Shown here: in pieces, positions 42,693 through 53,610 of the stretch
Layout of the letters: each line of letters begins with the position of its first letter
Position numbering within the stretch: the stretch's first letter is position 1
Assembly (NCBI GenBank): GCA_000697355.1
Contig: JNEN01000885.1
Coordinates: 1 to 64,000, forward strand
Direction of reading: 5' to 3'
DNA length: 64,000 bases
Source of the DNA: Syncephalastrum monosporum B8922
Lineage: Eukaryota > Mucoromycota > Mucoromycetes > Mucorales > Syncephalastraceae
The notes under the pieces: model-generated
What the model saw: only the letters and a program-made list of their open reading frames with translations
What the model was told of the DNA's origin: nothing
Databases searched by the model: none
Program-made: the position numbers and the translations under genes

Positions 42693-44187
42693 AACAGCAA
42701 GGAAAAGGGAAGGAAGTAGAAAAAGTCTTGGTGAATTTGTACAAGGTATTTATACAGAAGAGCACTCCCTGACCACACTCTTTATTCACCACCGCCACCT
42801 TGTCCTCCGCTTCTTCGTCTTACCTCAGGTTCCCCCCTCTTTAATAATGGGCTCCCTTTATATCAGGTACCTGACGACATGGTCTTAACTTCCACAGTGC
42901 CATTTTTGCCGATGATTGAAAGTTGAGTTACGGGGGCTGTATGTAAGGAGTGTCTTGGAACTTTTTTCTGTAAAGCAAAAGCAATTAATATTATGAGATC
43001 CACAGATATGTCTTATACCTGTCGTTTGTGGATCCTTTAACACAGTATTTGCTGACCCTGCACGCGTTCTTAATCGGGACATTTTTACCATTCAAGATCT
43101 AAGCCTTGTATCACAACCCAGGCATGCTTGTACTTTCTGCGCCGATCTATGATTTCGATGACAGGAACGAAGCCACGCCGGTCAAGCCGAGTGGCTGTGG
43201 CGAGAACGTGTATCTATATCTATCGCTATAAAAAACCCAGGAGCATGGCGTGAGCCTTACCTTTAATATATAGAGTTAACCCGCTGGTGCTCATTCAGCC
43301 TCACGTCACCTCATTCCTGGCTTTATATCCATTTTACTGAAGCTTCCTAAAAGGAAAAGATTTCCAGACAGAAAGTCCACATAGCGCTCAGCAAGGAGAA
43401 ACCTATTTGCTACAGTCGTAATGTCGCTGAGTATAACATTATAGCGCAACTGCCGTAACGATATCGCTCCTTGAAGTTATGAGAAGAGTCATATTTTGGA
43501 AACATTCATGCCTTTTACTAGCTATATGCCCGTACTCAGATGTGGGAGGAGTGTGTTCTGAACATGCGTGGGCTATTATATTCGAGGAGAAACATATGCT
43601 GCTTTGATGTGTCAGTATATAGTCATCCTGGGATCTATACGCTATTTTTTTTTCCAGTTGTCGGTACAAAAAAAAATTTTGACACGTCAATCTCAAGTAA
43701 TAGATTCCATCACTATATGTACTGTATAGACGCAAAATTGGTGGCAGTCAGTGAATCACGACAGCACTACGTTTTGACCACCAGAATACGTAGCGTCTAT
43801 TCGTCCTTCATATGTTACTTGGAGCAGAATAATCAACGGTTCTTATGATGTGAACTGAATTACCTAACACCAGCGAAGAGGGCTTGAAGGCGTGCTTCAA
43901 AGAGGTGCATTTATAGAAGGAATGATGGCATAAGCCATCAGAAGAGATAGTCTCATCAATTTTTGGATCAAAGTCGCTGTACCAGTAGCTGTTATGTTGG
44001 CGAGAGACCGCCTCTAGCACCATAATGTCTACCCATGCTAAAACTGGGATCATATCTTCAGCAAAGGATAATCTCATTCCATTTTCACATGTGCTTCATC
44101 GTGCTTCATGCGTTGTGATGCTATTTGAAGGCAGATAGTACTTCTCTCACCGTGACTTATTTTATATGCACCGCAAATAAAGAAGGT
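42693..44187. other. 1.5-kb intergenic region
   Basis: No supported gene. A minus-strand frame at 43808-44077 (90 codons, MRLSFAEDMIPVLAWVD at the start) is followed by a donor-like GTAATT and may be an exon of a small or dead gene, but no partner exon was found. The remainder is AT-rich and without domains. The chitinase promoter lies at the left end and includes pyrimidine-rich DNA at 42775-42840. Confidence 0.4.
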
Positions 44188-47100
44188 CTACTGATCTATT
44201 AAATCGGAAATAGGGGAGCTACTGCCATTGTCTTGACTACTGGTGCTTGCTACAGTGCTGATTGTACTCGAGCTTTTTTTGGCATCCAGCATAACGCCGA
44301 GACCTGTGCTCAAATCCTGCAACTCGCGTGCCAGTTTGCTAGAGAAGTTCAGTGAAATGAAGCAAACGTTTACGGTAAAGACTCACCAAGCAGTTTGGTG
44401 CCATTGGTTGCGCTCCTTAATGGTCACTTCCAGTTTTCGAAGAATTTGGGTCTCTGGTGTCGGATGCCCAGGTCGGCCGGCCGATGTACGCGTAACGGAC
44501 AGGGGGTCCATACCAGCGGCTGGTTGAGAATACATGACAGACAGCTGGTCGAGCTCATTGTTGAAAGCTTCATAAAGCAAATCGTTCTCCGTCAATGTAT
44601 CTTGGTGCTTGACTTTCAAGATAGACAGTTCTTCATCTTTCTGCTGACTCCATCAGCACATAGCATACGCTTTTTATTTGGATCTTACCTTGCGCAACTC
44701 ACGTGTGAGCTTGCGTACGACTGATCCCATTTCCTCATAGTCGCGTATCATGTTGCTATACTTGAGGTGAAATTCAGCCTTCATCTGATCCATTTCTGCC
44801 ATCAGCTTTTCGATTCCGCTAGGTGAGTTGCGGTCGGGCGTCACCACCTCCACGCTACTGGCACTATTAGTGCTGGTGTCTGATAAAGCAGGCGACCGGT
44901 TTTTGATGTTGGCAAGCAGCTCGGCGACCTTTTTGTCGACAGGCACCTCGTAAGCAGGCAAACTGAGGTCTTGTGAAAATGGGCTGCTGTACGTTGTCGA
45001 GACGGTCGTGTGGCTGCCTATGGTAGAGAAACAACTGCTGTTGCCATGGCTACCACTACGTGCACGATTTGGCTTGGAGGTGGTGGTGGAAGGAGAGGGG
45101 TCGGGCGGGGTTGATATGACGACGGATTTGCGTGGCTGGTCTGCCACGGTGATATTTTTACGATTGTCTCGACTAGCACGCCTCTTCTGGTTATGCGGTT
45201 GTTTCCGTTCGATTCCAGAGTGCTCATTATTGCTAGGGATACTTTTCCGCCGCAGTTTTGGCTAAATGAACAGATCCACATATCAGCACACTTAAGGCGG
45301 ACGCTAACCCATAACATACCTTGATTTCATATGAGACCGTCTGGGTGGGATGTATACTGGGCTGGTAGCATGAGCCAGCCTTGTCATAAGCATCACTGCT
45401 GCTGCTATAGCTTCTCCTACGCTCCGCAACATCTTCGGTGCTGCCAAGGGTGAGCTCACTCGTGCTGGATGAAGAGGAATAGGTATGCGATATCCGTGAC
45501 TCGAGGCCGCCGTCGCTGAAGCTCTGAGAGCGTGACAGTGATGTAGGTGCTCCAATGTTGAAGAGCTTAAATGTGGATATGCTCTTGCGTCGACGGATCT
45601 CTTGCCGCAAGGTACGACGAACTGTCCTGTTGATTGCACGTTTTCGCCCCACGGAGAGTGAGTTGGCCATTCTGCCGACCTCGTGCAGATCACGATTGCA
45701 GTCATATACTACGTTCATGATGAAGTACAATATGAGCACATGAACCTCTAGTATCTTGTTTGCCAGCCCACTTACAGTTGCCAAAGAGACGCTCAGTAAA
45801 GGTCTTCTCATTTTTGACATCGAGCTCAAGGGAAGAGGATGATACCGGCTCATCCTCTGCCACACAACCTAAGGCGAGTTTGCTTTGAATTTTCAACCTG
45901 AGAACAAGAGAATGAGTATGAGTCATGATCTCGACATCTTTTGTGGAATAGCATACACATATTTCCCGGGGTGGGCAGTTCGTGGGACAATGAAGCCAAG
46001 CATATGGGGTATCATATAACAGCTGCTGAGCATGCTCCGCAGCTGAGTCTCTGCATTCTCTAGATAAACGAGGGCCACGTCGCTCTTGTTGGAAGCAGCT
46101 GGGTATGTAGATACAGGAAAAACGTTGGCGAAAAAATGACGGCCCCTCCATGTGCGTGACGCGTACTGTACATTGTCATCTATGGGTCTCAGTCAACAAG
46201 CGTTGGGCAAAAAACATGGTCACAATCAATTTCCATTTTCCTTTACCTTGTTGTGTCCTTTGAGCCATCTTTGCCTTGCCAAACTGCTCGATGAATTTCC
46301 GGCGCTCATGTAGCCAGGCTTGGGTATGTTCAGCGCGCGCGACCGAGCCATCGACGGCGGAGGTGGAAAGTGTAAAGAGCCGCGGTGCACTGTCGTAAAA
46401 GTAGCCCTCCAGTGCATCGCGTGTTTGTGGATCAACATCGGGTGAGAGTGAGGTTGAATAATTGGCCACAAGCGTAAAGGACGTGGGTAGGTCTATTTCG
46501 GTATGAATGAATTCGCGCATCAGTTTAAAGCACCGGCCTTCCAACTTACCTTGAAGACCTTCGCAGATCTCAATATCACTCACATTGAGCCAGCCCCGGA
46601 ATTTGAGTTTGCGGTCGTACCGTTTGTTATCACCTTTGCGAACGAGAAGGGAGAGCATACCGGTCTTCTTGTCTCGTTCGTTATCAAGACCACATAGCTC
46701 GAGGCCATCCGCTGTATAAGAAGGCCGCCGGACGACCATGAGCTTGTCAGTAAACAAGAAAAAAGTGACAGGATGCGTCGGCTTGAGGGTCTCGGTATCA
46801 ATCTCAACGGCGTCCAGATGACAAATGAGACAACGCTGCTGGCTGATCAAGGAGGCCTTGGAACGTTTTAATGGCAAGCAATGGTAAAAAGGCACGGAAG
46901 ACTTACAGGGCAATTTTGAATGGATTGAAGCATGTTGTGAAAGATACGAATTAATTTGGTATGGTAATCTTCACTCATGTTGGCGATTTCCTCAGCGGCG
47001 ATAAGTGCTTCGCTCAGGCCCGGCAGATCAGGATGATCGTCAGTCGTATGCTTGATGAGTTCTATTTTTCGTGGGACCTGTCATCAGTATCGAAAAGCCG

Positions 47101-48285
47101 CTTTTTCGAGCACGTGACGTACCTTTCAGGAACAATGTATACCGACCGACGCGCTGGCCCGGTAAGGCGAGATAGTCATACATGGTCTGATTCCCGAGTT
47201 CTTGTCGGCTCTTTACTTTCTGACGTACGAAATTGAGAATTTAGGTGATGCCGTTTTCTTGCCACTTACATCCAGAAAGGCCTGGTACGTTGGGTTATTC
47301 TTTTGCTCTTTGATGTTAAATGTCTGGGCATTCTCGACACCAAGCAAAAATTTGTGGTAAGGTGTACTAAATCGTCGGATCTAAAACAGAAGGGTTAGAA
47401 GGATGGTTCTCAAGTGACGCGTATCACTTGCATGGGAGAGGCACATGTCGCCAAAATTGCCAGGATTAGGATCTTTCTGGAATCGGACAAGGTCAGCGAG
47501 GAAGTTTTGGTTGACCTGCAAGATCTGTTCAATGTTCATAAAAATCTTGTTGCACTCGTACGGTCCGAGGATAAGTGAATGTCGATCGCGGGTTTTGGCA
47601 CGAACGCGGTGTACTATGCTCTATATAGACGAACGCCCAATGAGAAAGATAAGATAACCTCAGTCACGTACTTGCATGGGTTTACAAACTTACGTTGATA
47701 AATGTGCGTAAGCTCATAACATAGTTGTCTTCTGTCAAGATGAATTCGGCAATTAGATTGCTTCTGCGCTCGTCATTCTAGGTGCCCAGAAAAAGAAAAG
47801 GGCCAAGATAGCAATGTATATGAGAATCGGGTCCATAATTAAAAGATAGTTATTACCTTGACAAAGCGGCGTTTTTCGGGCATTGGATTCAAAGATGTCC
47901 GCCGCGTATGCATGTCAAAGGGCGTATCGGCCAGAAGATTGAAGAACTGCTCGTAATGGGTTGCTATAGGAACAAGGCACGAAATAAGGCGAGTTTTCCA
48001 AGTGTGTGCACATCTGTTTGTAAGATTTTCTTTTAATCTTTACCAGAGTCGCCTCCAGGAACGTCGTCGTCAACGAGAAGATCATAGTAGACACACTATG
48101 CAAAGGGCTCTAATGGTTATTAAAATATCATTGGGCAAGCGTAGACGATCGAGTACCAATGGCTCCGGTGGATGCTGATGAAGAGCAAGAGTGGAAGGAA
48201 TAGAATGAGGCGTGCGATCTGTCGTCTTGAGCCGACGGGAGTGACTGTATCCAAAGGCCGCGACGCTGCTCAGCTGTTCCTGCAT
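44188..48285 (-). CDS. Rho guanine nucleotide exchange factor with DH-PH domains (Bud3-like)
   Basis: Sixteen predicted exons (48285-48157, 48095-48044, 47963-47857, 47777-47694, 47620-47432, 47380-47270, 47219-47123, 47061-46907, 46856-46550, 46492-46247, 46179-45957, 45897-45776, 45708-45320, 45261-44689, 44640-44387, 44338-44188) give 1062 aa. The protein would load GTP on a Rho/Cdc42-type GTPase to direct polarised growth or septation. The DH domain spans exons 4-8 (AEFILTEDNYVMSL, then LALPGQRVGRYTLFLKELIKHT). A PH-like domain follows (VTFFLFTDKLMVVRR ... LPTSFTLVANY). The C-terminal half is Ser/Arg-rich and ends in coiled coils. Intron 5 uses a GC donor (CAT^GCAAGT). The 57-nt intron 9 is stop-free in frame, so the isoform retaining it is also readable. 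Confidence 0.8.
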
Positions 48286-48882
48286 ACAAGAAATAAGAGT
48301 ATGATGTGGGAAGAAGGAAAAGAAGAGGCAAGAAAGAAATATAGAATATGGAGTATGGAATAAAAGACAGAGAAGAAAGAAAGGACAAGGGAAGTGAAGG
48401 GTGGCGCTAAAGAGACGTGTGATGTATAAACACCAGTGTCTTGTGTTGCCAAATTGGTAGCCAGAGCCCCGGGTCGCTTGTCAACAGTCGGTATAAATAC
48501 CTCTGTCCCTTTCTCTCTCTCTTTTTTTTTTTTTTTTTTTTTTTTTTCTTTGCTCGGTGTCGAAAGCACAGAAAGGGCGTACAATCGGGAACTCCGTGAC
48601 ACCTTCCGCCGATTTCGATCGCTCGGGCTTTTCGGCTGTGAGAGTATGTCCGCCTTTATGAATAGGATCATACATATCAGCACCGCACCGTGATTATCAG
48701 GCGAGTATTGAACGTGTTATTGCGTGTATGATCTTTGTGCAGGTACAATTGCGTGTTAATTTAAATGTGTGGTGGTTGTAGGAGGGGGAGGGGCGTGCAT
48801 GACGAATGAACAGAAAGAATGCAAAACGGCGAATGAAATACAGGATAAAGTGTATATAGTGTACGTAAGAAGGGCAGCGCCA
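48286..48882. other. Intergenic spacer between the Rho GEF and NOP9, with T26 tract
   Basis: No gene seen. An uninterrupted run of 26 T lies at 48522-48547, preceded by CT repeats. On the minus strand this is a poly(dA) tract about 240 bp upstream of the GEF start codon and could exclude nucleosomes from its promoter. The right part contains the NOP9 3' end. Confidence 0.55.
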
Positions 48883-51161
48883 TTAACGCTTGCGCTTTGC
48901 GCCCACGTCTTCTCCGAGGATATCCTTGAACATCTCCTTCCGCCGTTGGAAGCCCTTTTCGCGCTCGATCCATTCTTCGCGTCTTCGCTTGTACATGTCA
49001 ATGTTGCACGTCCAGAGAATGCCCTTGCCGATAAAGTCCTCGGACAGCTCGTACTCGCGCTTGACGAGCTCTTGAGCGATTTTTTCCTATAGACCGATTT
49101 AGTCGTTGTTTGAAGCGCATAACTCAGGCGTACCTTGGTCTCGATATCAGCCACACCCCAACACCGCTCGACAACGTGGCTGCCGAACTTGTCCTTGGCA
49201 AGGCTGACGTAGCTGCCATAGAAATCACGCGTGATCTTTTTCAGGATCTTGCCGTTGACGTGGTCCGACGACAAGATGGCCTCAACAGCACGGGAACCCA
49301 CCGGGGACTGACACCAGGGCAGGATCAGCTCGGTACCCTGAGCAAGGAAACTGGTTTATAACAATTAGTCCATATTCTATCTGAACGTGTCCACTGTCGA
49401 AGTTATACCTAGCAACGAGCACGTTGTTTTGTTTTTCAGGCATCTTCATAATGGCCTGGGCGATCAACGAGCCTTGCAGATGGAACGCATACGTGTTCTT
49501 GAGCTGATCGCGCGGGAGGCCTTCGACATCCTATCCAACCTTTTTAGCACTCCCCTAACATCGAGTGGAAGCGCGCGTTTCACTTACAGTCAAGGTCTGC
49601 ATGCGCATCAAGCAGGGCGCAAAGTACTGTCGCGACTTGGCCTCGTCGGCCAAACCGAGGGCCTCACGGAGCCACTGCACCAAGGTTTCTTGCTGTCTGT
49701 CGAGTCTGGCCGACGCCTCAAACATGCTGCGAATAACACCAAATTTGCCAGACTTGAGGATAGCTTGAAGACCCTCCATCTCGCCGACCATGGCGTCGAC
49801 GTGCTTGCCCTTACGTGCGTTGGTAAACAGAGACTGGACGACAAAGTTGGAGAGCGGGTGCAAGCTGTACTTTGGCAGTTTGCCCTTGAGATGGGCCTTG
49901 TAGATCTTGCTGTAGACCTTGTTAGGTGCGACCTTGAGAATGACTTCCATCAAGTGGGATCCAGACTTGTCGCGCACGAGGGTCTCAAACCACGACTTGC
50001 GCTCCTTCTGAACATGCTCGGTCTCCTCCCCCGAAGCAATGCCCCACAGGATGCGATCGAGGAGAGCGGTCTTGACTTTCTCGCCTTCCTTATCGTCGCC
50101 CTGAAGTTCGAGTAACAGCTGGATAACCGGGTTGCCGACGTTATGGACGGCGAGCGTGCGCATCTCGGTCTCGGAGGAGTTGAGGGCGAGCTGGTGGGTC
50201 AGCGTACGCAGCGCATTTTTAAAGCTGTCGGGGACCTTGCGCGTGGCCGACGCACGCGAAGAGAGCTTGTTGTTGAAGTCGTGGGCTGTCTTGAACTTTT
50301 TGGACTTCTTCGAACGGAAGCGACCCTTGGTGTCACCTTCCTCGTCGACACGTTTACCAGCGAGCACATAGAGAAGTACACGCAGCGGATGGGATGCGAA
50401 GCGCTCGGACATGAGCGCACCCACCGAGCCCTTGATATCATCCACCATCTGCAGAATCAACTCTTCCATGCTCGGTAACGTGCCCTGATCGCCGCTGACC
50501 TCGTCTTCCGGCTTTTCTTCGGTCATATCTTTTTCAACCACATCGGCGCCAAGGGTCAGGATCGTTTGGAAAACATGCGAGGCGCAAGGGTTGGTAAACA
50601 TCTCGACGGTTCTACGAGGTCAAAGTATATGAGACACCCTGCCCAAGAAACGGTGGGTAAAGAAACGTACCGGCCACTCAGTTTGTCAGCGAAGACGCGC
50701 AGTTGAAACTGGTCGGATATCTTGAGAAGCTTCTCGAGAATGAGCGAGCACGCATAGCTCTGAGCAAGCTCGGCTTCCTTGCCAAGGACTTCTTCGTACA
50801 CGTTGTCCACAAACAAGCGCATGTCTAGGTAAAAAAATAAAAATAAAAAAGGTCAACAATCCCTTCGTACAGACCGATCCGCGCTTTTAGATCTACCTTC
50901 AGCCGTCTCAAATGGTGGATCGTCAATGGTGCTTTCAACACCCTTGAAGTAGCCGAGGGTTTGCTCGTCAATCTCGTAGCGCTGACCGTGACCATTGAAG
51001 CTATTATTGTACTCCTGGTTGTTTCCCTGGAAGCCCTGCTGCTGATCGGCCATGCCAGCGTCGTTGAAAGGTTCCTGACTGGTCTCACTCATAGGCGCAG
51101 TATCGCCACTGGCATTCTGCTTCTTTTGATCGCGTCCTCCTCTCTTTCTCTGGCGAGGCAT
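48883..51161 (-). CDS. NOP9: Nucleolar protein 9 (Pumilio-like, 40S biogenesis)
   Basis: Six predicted exons (51161-50897, 50824-50671, 50611-49588, 49530-49409, 49350-49134, 49086-48883) give 661 aa (yeast Nop9 has 666). Nop9 binds 20S pre-rRNA near the D site and is needed for small-subunit maturation in the nucleolus. The basic N-terminus (MPRQRKRGGRDQKKQ) is a likely nuclear or nucleolar signal. Pumilio-type repeats are visible through conserved SHVFQ, GNPVIQLLLEL, SGSHLMEVIL, LSNFVVQSLF, QGSLIAQAIMK and FGSHVVERCW motifs. The C-terminus WTCNIDMYKRRREEW followed by DILGED and KRKR matches the family. Phases are consistent throughout. Confidence 0.94.
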
Positions 51162-51369
51162 TGTTAGGAAAAAGTAAAAAGTTGCGATTTTTATTTTTTC
51201 TAATTCTCGGTGCATAAATCTATCCAGCCACTTGCGTTTCCGCATGCGTTCCTGGCAAAATAATCACCGCCGGTGTCAAAAGATACCCCCTCCCACCGTT
51301 ACCATACCATGTTGAATGAATATAAAGGTGGGTTAATAAAATTACTATTATGATCATATATACAGTTCA

Positions 51370-53083
51370 CTATCCGCGAGCTTGGCGCTTCGTAGGCCAG
51401 TCTTCGTTGAAGCTAATTGATTTGCGTTTGGCTGTTTCCCGGAATTCCACATGGTTGCCATCGATACCAGGATCGATGCTCTGACGCATATATTCTGGGA
51501 GCGGTTCCTTATACAAACGCCGGACGGATTCGAGCAGCGAATCCAGTTCGCTGTAATTGTCTTCGTTTTGGATGAACTTTTGATGTGTCTCCGTTTTGAC
51601 ATGCTGTTATGTATTGCATTATGTATTAGATGGACGCTGCTGGTCCGTCGGCTGTGCTATGGGCTTACCTCTTGGTAGTTGGGATACCGCGCCTTGCAAT
51701 TCTCACACCAATTCGTCTCTTGCTCCATCTTGCGTCGCTGATAGTCCCTCCGTTGCCGCTCTTTGCGTTTGAGCCGCTCCTTTTCCCTCTCTTTTTCTTT
51801 TTCTCTTTGCGCCAAACTGGCGGCTTCGCAGGCTGCATTGTTCAAGGCGATAGAGCGTACCGGGTTGGGCGTGTTGCTGTTGTCCACCATGCGGCGGTCC
51901 AGTCGTGCGACGCTTTCAGCACGCGGTAACTTTCGTCTTTGTGATGCGTTTGATGAGGTGGGCTGGGTGTTGGCGGTGGTGGTCGTGATCGTAGTGGTGG
52001 CGGTGGTGTGAGCGGTGGTCGTATGATTGGAAGGGGCGGCGAGCGAGGGTTGGAAACCTGTGGGGCGGGTGGATGAGGACTGCTGGGGGGTGTCGGGCAG
52101 GTCAGCCTGATCTGTGGGCGAAGGGGCATGAACGGCGGGTGTCACTTGCGGCGCAGGTGGGGCTTTGCCGCGTGGTGGTGTAGGAGGGTGGGCCTCCACT
52201 GGGGTGTGCGTCTCGCCAGGAGGCTGGTCTGGTATGGGTTTTTTTGACGGGTCTTCTGGCTTGGCTTGTTTTGCAGCCTCTCCTTCTTCTTTGGCGTTTT
52301 CCTTATCATGCCCGTCGTTCTTGCCGTTCTTTTCGTTGTTGGGCTGGGTGGTATCGGCCTTGGGCGGCTGTGATGGTTTCGAGGAAGGGTCGGACGGGTG
52401 GCGGGAAAAGGGAGGCTTGCCTGGAGGTGTTTTGGAGAGCACAGGCCAAGAGAGGTCTTGGTGAGCGCGAGTATATTCCTTGATGACGATCGGTCTGTGC
52501 TTTCCACTGGGCTCCTCCACGAGAAAGTACGGGTATTTGAAAGGAATAAGCTGCGTCTCGTGTTGCGCTGACCCCGAATGGCCCTGTGCTCGCTCTTCTT
52601 CTAGCAAACGCCGCAGATCCTGGTGGTTGTTCACCCTCCGTCGCACTTTGCTTTCCACAAGGAAACGCAGGAAACCCTTGGCCTCTGTAGCGTTTGCGTT
52701 TGTATATCAGTGCAAATGAAACGGCAGCGTCGTTCATGACTTACTGTCAACGTTCCATATCTTCATCCCCCATTTTTCGGCGTTGTCCACAATAGTATTC
52801 GGCGTATTTCTGCCTCGCGTCGTTACGATATGCGTACATGAGTTAGAGAAGAAAGGTTCAATCGTCTACAGAAAGCATTGCAGGAGAATGAGTCACCAGC
52901 TGTGTAAAGATTCGCCTGATCGCTTATTGTTACCGATCCCAAGAGTTTGAATCCGTTACGAATCCGTTTGGCAGTGGGTTCATCAATGTTGTCGAGGTAG
53001 AATTTAAAGTTGACAAAGTGAGGCCTCATTTGGTTTGCCTGGGCCTCCGTCAACTTTTCACCAGTCGTCTTTTGCTCGCCCAT
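51370..53083 (-). CDS. DBF4: DBF4-type regulatory subunit of the Cdc7 kinase (DDK)
   Basis: Four predicted exons (53083-52897, 52813-52745, 52684-51669, 51603-51370) give 501 aa. Dbf4 activates Cdc7 and targets it to the MCM helicase to fire replication origins. Motif N (BRCT-like) spans exons 1-3, with FKLLGSVT, RNTPNTIVDNAEKWGMKIWNVD and FLRFLVE. Motif M reads FKYPYFLVEEPSGKHRPIVIKEY. Motif C is the DBF-type zinc finger split by the last intron: CENCKARYPNYQE, then HVKTETHQKF, giving the C-x2-C and H-x5-H ligands. A Pro/Thr-rich disordered linker of about 200 residues separates M and C. All three functional motifs are intact. The gene is divergent from a small ORF starting at 53152. Confidence 0.94.
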
Positions 53084-53151
53084 AGCGTGCGTCTTATGCT
53101 TTTGCTGGAATGGCCGTTTTCGAGCAGAGAGAGAAAGGGACAAAAAAATAT

Positions 53152-53470
53152 TATGAATTCGTCGCCAGAAATTCGCTTTTATTGGCTGGGCACCAAGGGG
53201 GTCGGTCATACGCGTCGTGCTTTTGCATATAACCAGGTAGATACTTTCTGGCCTACAGCATTCTGCCTATATATTGATTTAGTGTTGTGTGGACGTTCAC
53301 ATAGCAATAGTATGCTAGATGAAGGCGAGCGTTTGAAGCGATTGTTACACGAGAAAGCAGGACAATCATTAACAAAAGCCGAACGTACGCGTAAATTTGG
53401 ACGAACACGCAAGACAGTAGCACAAAGAAAGCAAGATACGCGCTTCATTAATGGTATTCAGCAGGTTTAG
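53152..53470 (+). CDS. Small hypothetical ORF (possibly starting at 53311)
   Basis: From the ATG at 53152 the frame encodes 105 aa. The C-terminal 52 residues, from the ATG at 53311, look the more protein-like: charged, with SLTKAERTRKFGRTRKTVAQ near the middle. The stretch between (about 53236-53309) starts at a CAG^GTAGAT donor-like site and ends in an acceptor-like GCAATAG. It may therefore be an intron in a 5' UTR, with the real start at 53311. No family is recognised. The product would be small and basic, so nucleic-acid or ribosome association is conceivable, but this is a guess. Confidence 0.35.
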
Positions 53471-53610
53471 AAGCGCTGTAAATGGTATGTATATCTGTGT
53501 ATGAGTGTGCACTTCATATACAGATGGATGACCTTGAATGATATAAGAAGAATGAAACAGTAAATAACTTGTAAATTAGAAATAAAGAGGGGAGGAAATG
53601 GAGTGAGGCA

